Source of the DNA: Nocardia speluncae NBRC 108251
GTDB lineage: Bacteria > Actinomycetota > Actinomycetes > Mycobacteriales > Mycobacteriaceae
Length of the DNA stretch: 64,000 nt
Assembly: GCF_001613245.1 (NCBI RefSeq)
Contig: NZ_BDBZ01000041.1
Location: 42,022-106,021 of the forward strand
Direction of reading: 5' to 3'
Shown here in pieces: positions 8,742-16,593 of the stretch (its first letter is position 1; each line of letters begins with the position of its first letter). The translations under genes were made by a program, and so were the position numbers. The notes beneath the pieces were generated by a model. The model was not told the DNA's origin and did not search any database. It worked only from the letters and a program-made list of their open reading frames with translations.

Positions 8742-11594
8742 ATGACGCCGCAGTGGTCGGAAAACCAGGTGACAGCACTCGCGCCGGATGCGAGTTCACT
8801 CGCCGCCGCACGCAAACTCGCCGGGAAATGGTCGGGCACCGGATGGTGCGGAACCGCACTGTGGGGCTTGTGCAAGGGCAGCGGCCGGACGCCCTACCAG
8901 ACGATCGTCGATCTGTCCGGTCCGGCTTTCCGGTGCTCGTGCCCGAGCCGGAAATTCCCCTGCAAACATGCGTTGTCGTTACTACTGCTGTGGTCCACCG
9001 GGACGGTGGGCGAAACCAGCGAAACGGCCGATTTCGCCGCCGAGTGGATCGGCCGCCGGGTGGCGGCGGCCACCACACCGAAGAAGAATCGCGTTCCGAA
9101 CGCGGCCGTGGCGCGGCAGCGGGACGAACGGGTCGCGGCCGGCTTGGCCGAACTCGAAACCTGGTTGACGGACCAGATCCGCACCGGACTGGCCCAGACG
9201 GACCGCTCCCCCGCCGCGTTCGAAGCCGTTGCCGCACGCATGGTCGACGCGCAGGCCCCCGGTGTCGCCGCTGCCCTGCGCCGGCTGCCGGCGGCAGTGG
9301 TGGGGCGGTCGAACTGGCCGGAAGTGATCCTGGGCAGATTCGCTTGGCTGCGTCTACTGCTGGTGGCACACGCGAAACCGGATACACCGGCAGCCGCCAC
9401 CGTCCGCACCCATATCGGTTATCCGATGGCGGCGGATGCCGTACTCGCCGAACCGGCGGTACACGACCGGTGGGTCACTCTGGGAATACGCACCGGCGAA
9501 GAAGAGGGGCTCTACACCCGTCGCAGCTGGTTGTACGGGGTGCGGACCGGTCGCTGGGCAGTGCTGATCGACCATTCCCACGGTTCGCCGGCCTTCACCG
9601 ACGAGGTCCCACCGATCGGCCTGATCACCGAATCCGGCCTGCACTTCTATCCCGCTGCCGCGCCGCTGCGTGCCCTGGCCCCCTCTGATTCCGCTGCGCC
9701 CACGCCGGATACCGGCGCAATCGCTGCCACGGCGGGGTCCGGCACCATTGCCGACGCATTGCGTGAGTTCGCCACCGCCGCGGCGGCCGATCCGTGGCTG
9801 GAGGCCTGGCCGGTGCTGCTGCGCACGGTCGTCCCGATCGGACGGGCCGGCGATTGGCTACTCGCCGAACCAGACGGCACCGCGATCCCCCTGGTGGAGC
9901 CCACCGAGCCGTGGCGGCTGCTGGCCTTGTCCGGGGGGCGGCCGGTCACCGTCTTCGGCCTCTGGACGGGGCGGGCACTGGAAGCCGTATCGGTGCTCGC
10001 CGGTGGCGAGTTCCACGATGCCGGTCGCGTTGCCGATACCGCCCATACCGCCCTCACCGCCGGCCCGGAGGCAGCCTCGATCGCCCTGCTCGGCACCGCC
10101 CGGGGCGGTGCCGCGCTCCCACCGCTTCCCGGCCCGGTAGGCGCGGCCGCAGCGGCATTGCCCGGCACGGACGCCGCCCGCCGGTTATTGGACGCGACAG
10201 CCCTGGAAATGTCCTGGTCGCGTGGCGGATATGTACCGGTGCACGCCGAATTGCCCGCGGAGCCTGCCGCCGAGGATCCGCGGCCGGTGCTGCCCTGCGC
10301 CGCGGCCGACCGGCTGGTCCTACTGATCGATTCCCGGCCGGAGTACCTCTCGGAATGGTTCACCGCGGCCGCGCCGCACGACTACCGGGCACCCGATCGA
10401 TTGGCCGGGCAACTGCTCGAATTCGCCGCGCGCGACACCGGTCTCCGGGAGGCGGCCCTGCGGCTCGCCGGCAGCCGGGGCCGCTGGCTGGCGGGCTCGA
10501 TTCCCCGGTGGCACAGTCTCGTCCGGCGCGATACCGCACAAGCGGAGCCGGACGCCGAAACCTGGCGGCTCGGCCGGCCACCGGAACGGGTCCGGTGGCT
10601 GGCCGCGCTACGCCACCGCGACCCTGCCGCCGCACGCGACACTCTCGAGGCGGCCTGGCCACGCGAATCGGGAGCGCCGAAGGCCGAACTGCTGGCCGTT
10701 CTGTCCGACGGGCTGGGCCCCGCGGACGAGGCCCTGCTCGAACGTGCCCTGCGCGATCGCCGCGGCGATGTGCGCCGCACGGCCGCCGGGCTGCTGGCCC
10801 GGCTACCCGATTCGGCGTTCGCCGACCGGATGTCCGCACGGGTCGCGGCCTGGCTGAAATACCCGGCCGACGGGCCTGAGCAGACCGCCGAGCTGAGCGT
10901 GGACATCCCGGAAACCCTGGACGAGGAAGCCGTCCGTGACGGTTTCACCGATAACACCGTGGAATTCGGTTACCGCTGGAACGGGCACCCCGACCAGAGT
11001 GCGGCCCGGCTGCGCAGACTCGTGGCCAACCTCCCGCTCTCCCAGTGGACCACCGCACTGGGTCCCCCGGACCGGGCTGTGGCGACCCGCATCGACGACC
11101 GGTTCCGCCAGCCGCTGTTCGACGGCTGGATGGACGCGGCCCTCACCCAGCGTGATCCCGCATGGGCCGCCGCGTTGTTCGCCGCAGGCACCCCCTCGAA
11201 TGCGGCGATCCTGCGGCGCCGGGAGTTGTTCGCCCTGATTCCGGCCGCCGACCAGGCGCGACATCTGGTCCGGCTGGATGCCTCATGGCTGTCCGAAATC
11301 GAATCGCTGTTGCCGGCCGTGGCCCAGCCGTGGCCGCCGGAAGTGGCCCGGCACCTGCTGCATCTCTTCGCCGAGCGGGCCCGGACCGCGGAACGCCGTC
11401 CGGGTGCGCCGGGGACCGGCCCGGCCACGCACCGTTCACTGCTGCACACCGCCGCCCGCCATATGCCACCCGACTGCGAGCAGGCGGCTGTCGCGGTAGC
11501 GGGCCGCTGCACCGACAGGGATTGGGCGATGGCCTTCGACCTGCTCGCCCATGAACTCCACCAACGATCCGTAATGCTCGAGGAGCTGAATTGA
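8742..11594 (+). CDS. SWIM zinc-finger protein with helical-repeat C-terminal half
   Basis: A 950-residue protein. The SWIM motif CxCx6CxH is exact: Cys65, Cys67, Cys74 and His76 (FRCSCPSRKFPCKH). SWIM domains bind zinc and mediate DNA or protein contact. The middle is Ala-rich and unassigned. The C-terminal half has HEAT-like helical repeats (for example LERALRDRRGDVRRTAAGLLARLPD) that recall DUF5691; in other actinobacteria I recall a SWIM protein and a DUF5691 protein as separate neighbours, so this may be a fusion. It is the first gene of a tight operon: its TGA overlaps the TTG start of the MoxR ATPase. The ATG at 8742 is chosen because the frame before it has no coding character; the ribosome site is weak. 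Confidence 0.8.
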   Translation: MTPQWSENQVTALAPDASSLAAARKLAGKWSGTGWCGTALWGLCKGSGRTPYQTIVDLSGPAFRCSCPSRKFPCKHALSLLLLWSTGTVGETSETADFAAEWIGRRVAAATTPKKNRVPNAAVARQRDERVAAGLAELETWLTDQIRTGLAQTDRSPAAFEAVAARMVDAQAPGVAAALRRLPAAVVGRSNWPEVILGRFAWLRLLLVAHAKPDTPAAATVRTHIGYPMAADAVLAEPAVHDRWVTLGIRTGEEEGLYTRRSWLYGVRTGRWAVLIDHSHGSPAFTDEVPPIGLITESGLHFYPAAAPLRALAPSDSAAPTPDTGAIAATAGSGTIADALREFATAAAADPWLEAWPVLLRTVVPIGRAGDWLLAEPDGTAIPLVEPTEPWRLLALSGGRPVTVFGLWTGRALEAVSVLAGGEFHDAGRVADTAHTALTAGPEAASIALLGTARGGAALPPLPGPVGAAAAALPGTDAARRLLDATALEMSWSRGGYVPVHAELPAEPAAEDPRPVLPCAAADRLVLLIDSRPEYLSEWFTAAAPHDYRAPDRLAGQLLEFAARDTGLREAALRLAGSRGRWLAGSIPRWHSLVRRDTAQAEPDAETWRLGRPPERVRWLAALRHRDPAAARDTLEAAWPRESGAPKAELLAVLSDGLGPADEALLERALRDRRGDVRRTAAGLLARLPDSAFADRMSARVAAWLKYPADGPEQTAELSVDIPETLDEEAVRDGFTDNTVEFGYRWNGHPDQSAARLRRLVANLPLSQWTTALGPPDRAVATRIDDRFRQPLFDGWMDAALTQRDPAWAAALFAAGTPSNAAILRRRELFALIPAADQARHLVRLDASWLSEIESLLPAVAQPWPPEVARHLLHLFAERARTAERRPGAPGTGPATHRSLLHTAARHMPPDCEQAAVAVAGRCTDRDWAMAFDLLAHELHQRSVMLEELN

Positions 11595-12697
11595 CCACCA
11601 CCGAAACCGCTTCGCCCGCACCGTTGCTGCGACCGCACGCGGAACAGGCATACGCCGGCGAACTGAGCGCGCTCGCCACCGCCGACGACCGGCCCCGCCC
11701 ACCGTCGTGGAAGCTTTCGCCATGGGCAGTGGTGACCTACCTGCTCGGCGGCACCCTCGGCGACGGAACGGTGATCACTCCCAAATACGTCGGCCCGCGG
11801 CGGCTCATGGAGGTCGCGGTCGCCACCCTCGCCACCGATCGCGCGCTATTGCTGCTCGGCGTTCCCGGTACCGCAAAGACCTGGGTGTCCGAACATCTTT
11901 CGGCGGCCGTGAGCGGATCGTCCACCCTGCTGGTCCAGGGCACCTCGGGCACCGCCGAGGAGGCCGTGCGGTACGGCTGGAACTACGCGCGGCTACTCGC
12001 CGAGGGTCCCAGTGATGCCGCCCTGGTGGCCTCACCGATCCTCACTGCCATGCGCACGGGCGCCATCGCGCGGCTCGAGGAACTGACCCGGATCCCCTCC
12101 GATGTGCAGGATGCACTGATCACCATCCTGTCCGAGAAGACCCTGCCGATTCCCGAACTCGGGACAGAAGTGCAGGCGGCCAAGGGATTCAACATCATCG
12201 CCACCGCCAACGATCGGGACCGGGGCGTGAACGAACTGTCCTCGGCCCTGCGCCGCCGGTTCAATACCGTAGTCCTGCCCCTTCCCGGCAGCGAGAGCGA
12301 AGAGATCGATATCGTCACCCGCCGGGTTGCGCAACTGGGGTCGGCACTGGAATTGCCCGAGGTACCGGCGGCCGCCGAAGAGGTCCGCCGGGTGGTGCGA
12401 ATCTTCCGGGAGTTGCGCGCCGGTATCACGGCCGACGGCCGCACCAAACTCAAGTCGCCGTCGGGGACGCTGTCGACCGCCGAGGCCATCTCGGTGATCA
12501 CCAACGGGATGGCGCTGTCGGCGCATTTCGGTGACGGCGTGCTTCGGGCGACGGATATCGCGGGCGCGGTGACCGGTTCGGTGATCAAGGACCCGGTGGC
12601 CGATTCGGTGGTATGGACGGAGTACCTCGAGGCAGTGGTCCGCGAACGCGACGAATGGTCCGACTTCTATCGCGCCTGCCGGGAAATCACCGGATGA
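11591..12697 (+). CDS. MoxR-type AAA+ ATPase
   Basis: A 368-residue AAA+ ATPase of the MoxR class, whose members act as chaperones or remodellers with VWA-domain partners. Walker A is GVPGTAKT at about residues 90-97. The Walker B region reads ARLEELTRIPSDVQDALI, where the usual DE(I/A)NR appears as EELTR, an acceptable variant. Sensor 1 is IATANDRDRG, and the arginine-finger region is LSSALRRRFNTVVLP. The start is TTG at 11591, overlapping the previous stop (TTGA), and its own stop overlaps the next start (ATGA); this layout favours fixed stoichiometry. With the VWA gene two places downstream it forms the classic MoxR-VWA pair. Confidence 0.9.
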   Translation: MTTTETASPAPLLRPHAEQAYAGELSALATADDRPRPPSWKLSPWAVVTYLLGGTLGDGTVITPKYVGPRRLMEVAVATLATDRALLLLGVPGTAKTWVSEHLSAAVSGSSTLLVQGTSGTAEEAVRYGWNYARLLAEGPSDAALVASPILTAMRTGAIARLEELTRIPSDVQDALITILSEKTLPIPELGTEVQAAKGFNIIATANDRDRGVNELSSALRRRFNTVVLPLPGSESEEIDIVTRRVAQLGSALELPEVPAAAEEVRRVVRIFRELRAGITADGRTKLKSPSGTLSTAEAISVITNGMALSAHFGDGVLRATDIAGAVTGSVIKDPVADSVVWTEYLEAVVRERDEWSDFYRACREITG

Positions 12698-12873
12698 GCG
12701 AGTCAGGCCCGGAGGCGGTAGCGGAGCGTAACCACGCAGGGCCCTCGCTCATCCGCGATCCACACAGCATGAGCGAATCAGGCCCGGAGGCGGTAGCGCA
12801 GCGTAACCACGCAGGGCCCTCGCTCATCCGCGATCCACACAGCATGAGCGAATCAGGCCCGGAGGCGGTACAT
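12694..12873 (+). repeat. 75-bp tandem repeat containing a dispersed 59-bp palindromic element
   Basis: There are two full 75-bp units (12694-12768 and 12769-12843) and a partial third (from 12844 to about 12872), differing by only a few bases. Each full unit begins with ATGAGCGA and contains a 59-bp element bounded by inverted ends (ATGAGCGAG and CTCGCTCAT in the first unit) with the core GGTAGCGGAGCGTAACCAC in the first unit. The array lies exactly at the start of the DUF5682 gene, in frame, so each unit supplies another ATG and about 25 residues. A single copy, in opposite orientation, is at 60382-60439. Confidence 0.9.
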
Positions 12874-15198
12874 AGCACGAGCGGGTCCGGCGAGACCCGG
12901 ATCTACGGAATACGGCACCACGGGCCGGGTTCGGCTCGCTCGCTGCGCTCCGCGCTCGAAGCGTTCCGGCCGGATATGGTCCTGATCGAGGGCCCGGCGG
13001 ATGCGGATCCGCTGGTCCCGCATATGGCCTCCGCTGCGATGGAACCGCCGGTCGCGCTCCTGGGTTACGTTGCCGACGAACCGGCGCGCGCGGCATTCTG
13101 GCCGTATGCGGTGTTCTCTCCGGAATGGCAGGCACTGCGTTATGCCGTCGAAAACGGTATAGCGGTGCGGTTCTGCGATCTACCCGCCGCAATGGCATTG
13201 GCTGTGGAGGACAGCGGTAACGGCCGCGACGCCCTCGCCGAACTCGCCGCCGCGGGCGGTTACGACGACGCGGAACGCTGGTGGGATGCCGTGGTCGAAT
13301 CGAGCACCGACGCCGCAACGTTCCCCGCGATCACCGAGGCCATGGCCACCTTGCGCGAAACCGCCCGCATCGAGCCGGCTTCCGACAGCGCTGCGGCCAC
13401 CGGGCCCGGCCCGGCCGACGCCTCGGCAGCTCCCGGAGGGCCCACCACCGTGCCCGGTTCGCACACCGCAGAGGCGACCGGCCCCGGCGATCCCCACCCC
13501 GAGCCACTGGTTCTGGACCGGCACACCCTTGTCCGCGAGGCACATATGCGGCAGGTGCTGCGACAGGCCCGCAAGGACGGGGCCCGCCGGATCGCCGTCG
13601 TCTGTGGTGCGTGGCATGCTCCCGCGCTGTGCGATCCACTCGGCCCCGCAAACGCCGATCAACGCCTGCTGAAAGGTCTTCCGAAGGTCAAAGCGAAGCT
13701 GACCTGGGTGCCGTGGACGCATTCCCGTCTCGCCGCGGCCTCCGGCTACGGTGCGGGCGTCCCCTCCCCCGGCTGGTATCACCATCTGTTCACCGCCACC
13801 GAGCACCCGATCGCCTCCTGGCTCACCAAGGTGGCGCGTCTGCTACGCGGTCACGATCTGCCGGTGTCCAGTGCCCATATCATCGAAGCCGTTCGCCTCG
13901 CGGAAACCCTTGCTGCCCTGCGCTCGCGGCCGCTGGCAGGGCTGTCGGAGGTCACCGAGGCAACCCGGGCGGTGCTGTGCGAGGGCGACGATACGGTGTT
14001 GCGGCTGGTCGGTGCGGAACTGGTGGTGGGTGAGGCGCTCGGCGCCGTGCCGGCCGAAACGCCCACCGTGCCGTTGGAGGCCGATCTACGCGCACAGGCG
14101 CGCTCGCTGCGACTGAAACAAGAAGCGCTGTCCCGGACCCTGGACCTGGATCTGCGCAAGGCCCGCGATATCGCCAAATCGCGACTGCTGCATCGGCTGC
14201 GGCTACTCGGCGTGCACTGGGGTGTTCCCGAGACCGGTACGGCCGGGTCCACCGGAACATTCCGGGAAACCTGGGAACTGCGCTGGGAACCGGAATTCGC
14301 GGTCCGTGTGATCGAGGCGTCCCGCTGGGGTACCACTGTGCAGGCGGCCGCCGAGGCAAAGATCCTCGATACGGCGGGCGGGGACGGCAGCGGTGTGGCC
14401 GAACTGACCGACGCCCTGGAATTCGCACTGCTGGCGGAGCTACCGGGCGCCCTGGACGGCCTGATCCACCGGCTCGGTTCCGCGGCCGCGATCGACCACG
14501 ACATCACCCACCTGCTCGCCGCGCTACCGGGTGTGCTGCGCACCCTGCGTTACGGCGATGTGCGCGGCACCGACACCTCGGCACTGGCCCAGGTCGCAGA
14601 CAGCATGCTCGTGCGGATCTGCGCCGGTCTGCCGGCGGCGGTCACCGGGCTCGGCGACGAAACCGCCGCCGCCCTGCGCGCACAGCTGGATACGGTGAAC
14701 ACCGCGATACATACCCGCAACGACACCGAATCCACGCAACGCTGGCTGGCGGCGCTGGCGCGGCTGGCGGACCGGCCGGATATCCACGGGATGCTGACCG
14801 GCCGGATGGTGCGGCTGCTCTGCGATGCCGGCCGGTTCGACTCGGACGAGGCCTCGCGCAGGCTGGCCGCCGCGCTGTCGATCGGCAATACCGCGGGCGC
14901 GAAGGCGGCGTGGGTAGATGGTTTCGTCGGCGGCCGGGGATTGGTGCTGGTGCACGACCGAGCCCTGCTGCGCCTGGTCGACGACTGGCTCGCCGGGCTC
15001 ACCGGCGACCAGTTCATGGAAGTGGTACCGCTGTTACGCCGCACCTTCGGTGCCTTCGAGTCGGGGGAACGCAGGGCCATCGGGTCGGCCGTCCGCGATA
15101 CCGGCCCGGGTGCGCCGGCCGCGCGCACCGAGATCGATACAGAACGCGGAGCACTCGTATTGCGTGCTGTCGCAGAAATTTTGGGGGTACCGGCATGA
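12694..15198 (+). CDS. DUF5682-type protein (possible EreA/ChaN/TIKI-like fold)
   Basis: An 834-residue protein if the first ATG is used. It starts in an ATGA overlap with the MoxR gene. The first 60 or so residues are a repeat-encoded leader (MSESGPEAVAERNHAGPSL and copies); the conserved body begins at about residue 68 with IYGIRHHGPGSARSL, then LIEGPADADPLVPHM. After an insert rich in Pro/Gly/Thr comes IAVVCGAWHAPAL, whose GxxH, with the earlier HHG and EGP, recalls the metal-dependent EreA/ChaN/TIKI-type hydrolase fold; this assignment is inference. The C-terminal half is helical. The repeat ATGs at 12769 and 12844 are possible alternative starts. Family members occur with MoxR and VWA genes; their activity is unknown. 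Confidence 0.75.
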   Translation: MSESGPEAVAERNHAGPSLIRDPHSMSESGPEAVAQRNHAGPSLIRDPHSMSESGPEAVHSTSGSGETRIYGIRHHGPGSARSLRSALEAFRPDMVLIEGPADADPLVPHMASAAMEPPVALLGYVADEPARAAFWPYAVFSPEWQALRYAVENGIAVRFCDLPAAMALAVEDSGNGRDALAELAAAGGYDDAERWWDAVVESSTDAATFPAITEAMATLRETARIEPASDSAAATGPGPADASAAPGGPTTVPGSHTAEATGPGDPHPEPLVLDRHTLVREAHMRQVLRQARKDGARRIAVVCGAWHAPALCDPLGPANADQRLLKGLPKVKAKLTWVPWTHSRLAAASGYGAGVPSPGWYHHLFTATEHPIASWLTKVARLLRGHDLPVSSAHIIEAVRLAETLAALRSRPLAGLSEVTEATRAVLCEGDDTVLRLVGAELVVGEALGAVPAETPTVPLEADLRAQARSLRLKQEALSRTLDLDLRKARDIAKSRLLHRLRLLGVHWGVPETGTAGSTGTFRETWELRWEPEFAVRVIEASRWGTTVQAAAEAKILDTAGGDGSGVAELTDALEFALLAELPGALDGLIHRLGSAAAIDHDITHLLAALPGVLRTLRYGDVRGTDTSALAQVADSMLVRICAGLPAAVTGLGDETAAALRAQLDTVNTAIHTRNDTESTQRWLAALARLADRPDIHGMLTGRMVRLLCDAGRFDSDEASRRLAAALSIGNTAGAKAAWVDGFVGGRGLVLVHDRALLRLVDDWLAGLTGDQFMEVVPLLRRTFGAFESGERRAIGSAVRDTGPGAPAARTEIDTERGALVLRAVAEILGVPA

Positions 15199-16373
15199 AC
15201 AGGACCGCACCACACCCTGTCCCGGAACATGAGCGGCTGCGCCGGTGGCGCCTCGTCCTCGGCACCGCGGCAGATCCCGCGCTCGGCGAGCTCACCGGAG
15301 CGGACGATGCGGCCGTCGACAAGGCGCTGGGCGCCGTGTACGACACGAATCGCGGGGGCGGCAGGCCCGGCGGTGAGCGATCCGGTGGCCTCGGTGGATC
15401 GGCACCACGGGTGGCTCGCTGGCTCGGTGATATCCGCACCTATTTTCCGTCGACCGTGGTGGAGGTGATGCAGCGGGATGCGGTGGAGCGGCTCGGCCTC
15501 ACCCAGTTGCTGCTCGAACCCGAACTCATGGAGGCGGTCGAACCGGACGTTCACCTGGTCGGCACGCTGCTCAGCCTGAACCGGGTGATACCGGAGACCA
15601 CCAAATCGACCGCCCGGATGGTGGTCGGCAAGGTCGTGAAGGAAATCGAGGAGCGGATCGCCGCACGCACCGTCGCCGCGGTGAGTGGGGCACTGAACCG
15701 GGCCACCCGCACCACCCGGCCCAAACCCCGCGATATCGACTTCGATCGCACCATCCGCAAGAACCTCGCCAATTATCTGCCCGAGCAGCGCACCATCATC
15801 GCCGAACATCTGGTCGGATACGGCAGGCGGTCGCAAGCGGTGCACCGTGACGTGATCCTGGCCATCGATCAATCCGGGTCGATGGCCTCCAGTGTCGTGT
15901 ACTCCTCGGTATTCGGCGCGGTCCTGGCTTCCATGCGCGCGCTGCGCACCTCGCTGGTCGTCTTCGATACCGAGGTCGTCGATCTCACGGATAAGCTCAG
16001 CGATCCGGTCGATGTGCTGTTCGGTACCCAGCTCGGCGGCGGCACCTACATCAATCGCGCCATCGCCTATTGCGAGTCACTCATCACCCGCCCCACCGAC
16101 AGCTTGTTCTTTCTGATCTCGGATCTCTACGAGGGCGGCGTACGCGAGGAGATGCTGCGGCGGATCAACGCGATGAAGGAAGCCGGGGTACAGGTGGTGG
16201 TGCTGCTGGCGCTGTCCGACGACGGCGCCCCCTCCTACGATCGCGAGAACGCCGCCGCACTGGCCGCGCTCGGCGTTCCCGCGTTCGCCTGCACCCCGGA
16301 CCGTTTCCCGGACCTCCTGGCCGAAGCCCTCAACCGCGGCGACCTCAACCACTGGAGCACCGACCGGCGGTAA
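15195..16373 (+). CDS. VWA-domain (CoxE-like) protein
   Basis: A 392-residue protein whose C-terminal 170 residues form a von Willebrand A domain. The metal-ion-dependent adhesion site is intact: DQSGSM at about residues 225-230, a Thr in GGGTYINRA, and the acidic SDLYEGG. The N-terminal half is helical and CoxE-like. VWA proteins of this kind are partners or adaptors of MoxR ATPases, coupling ATP hydrolysis to remodelling of a target. It starts at 15195 in an ATGA overlap with the DUF5682 gene and is the last gene of the operon; a strong hairpin repeat follows within 100 nt. Confidence 0.9.
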   Translation: MNRTAPHPVPEHERLRRWRLVLGTAADPALGELTGADDAAVDKALGAVYDTNRGGGRPGGERSGGLGGSAPRVARWLGDIRTYFPSTVVEVMQRDAVERLGLTQLLLEPELMEAVEPDVHLVGTLLSLNRVIPETTKSTARMVVGKVVKEIEERIAARTVAAVSGALNRATRTTRPKPRDIDFDRTIRKNLANYLPEQRTIIAEHLVGYGRRSQAVHRDVILAIDQSGSMASSVVYSSVFGAVLASMRALRTSLVVFDTEVVDLTDKLSDPVDVLFGTQLGGGTYINRAIAYCESLITRPTDSLFFLISDLYEGGVREEMLRRINAMKEAGVQVVVLLALSDDGAPSYDRENAAALAALGVPAFACTPDRFPDLLAEALNRGDLNHWSTDRR

Positions 16374-16467
16374 CTCACCGGTACGACCCAGCCGCGACAC
16401 AAACGCCAGGCTCCCCCGCCCCACTCGCGAGTCCTCGATTCCGTGCACCCGAATGGTCACCTCCGAT

Positions 16468-16593
16468 GGTTCGGGGCCCGTCTCGTTCTGGAGCGACAGA
16501 GCGGGGGAGCGAAGCGGAGGAGCGTCGGAGTGAAGAACGAGACCCAGGGGGCCCCGAACCCCGCGCCGCCGAAGGCGGCGCCATAGATACAGC
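16468..16593 (-). repeat. Stop-codon-linked hairpin repeat, copy 1 (also likely terminator)
   Basis: The element spans the gap between the convergent VWA gene and ABC permease. A 22-nt arm (16468-16489) pairs with 16534-16543 plus 16549-16560 across about 45 nt of GC-rich loop, forming an interrupted long stem. On the minus strand it is preceded by a smaller hairpin (GCGCCGCC-TTC-GGCGGCGC, 16562-16580) directly downstream of the permease stop codon. The same layout and end sequence (AnACAGCTCA on the plus strand, running into the stop) recurs at 20224-20350. It is likely to terminate transcription from both sides. Confidence 0.8.

Noticed and set aside
8260..9387. Upstream extension of the SMC-like ATPase frame by 376 codons
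   Set aside because: The extension lies opposite the SWIM gene and has Arg/Pro/Ser-rich, non-protein-like composition; a well-placed ribosome site marks the start at 8259.
12694..12873. Possible CRISPR array
   Set aside because: The 75-bp units are contiguous tandem copies without unique spacers and are part of a coding frame.
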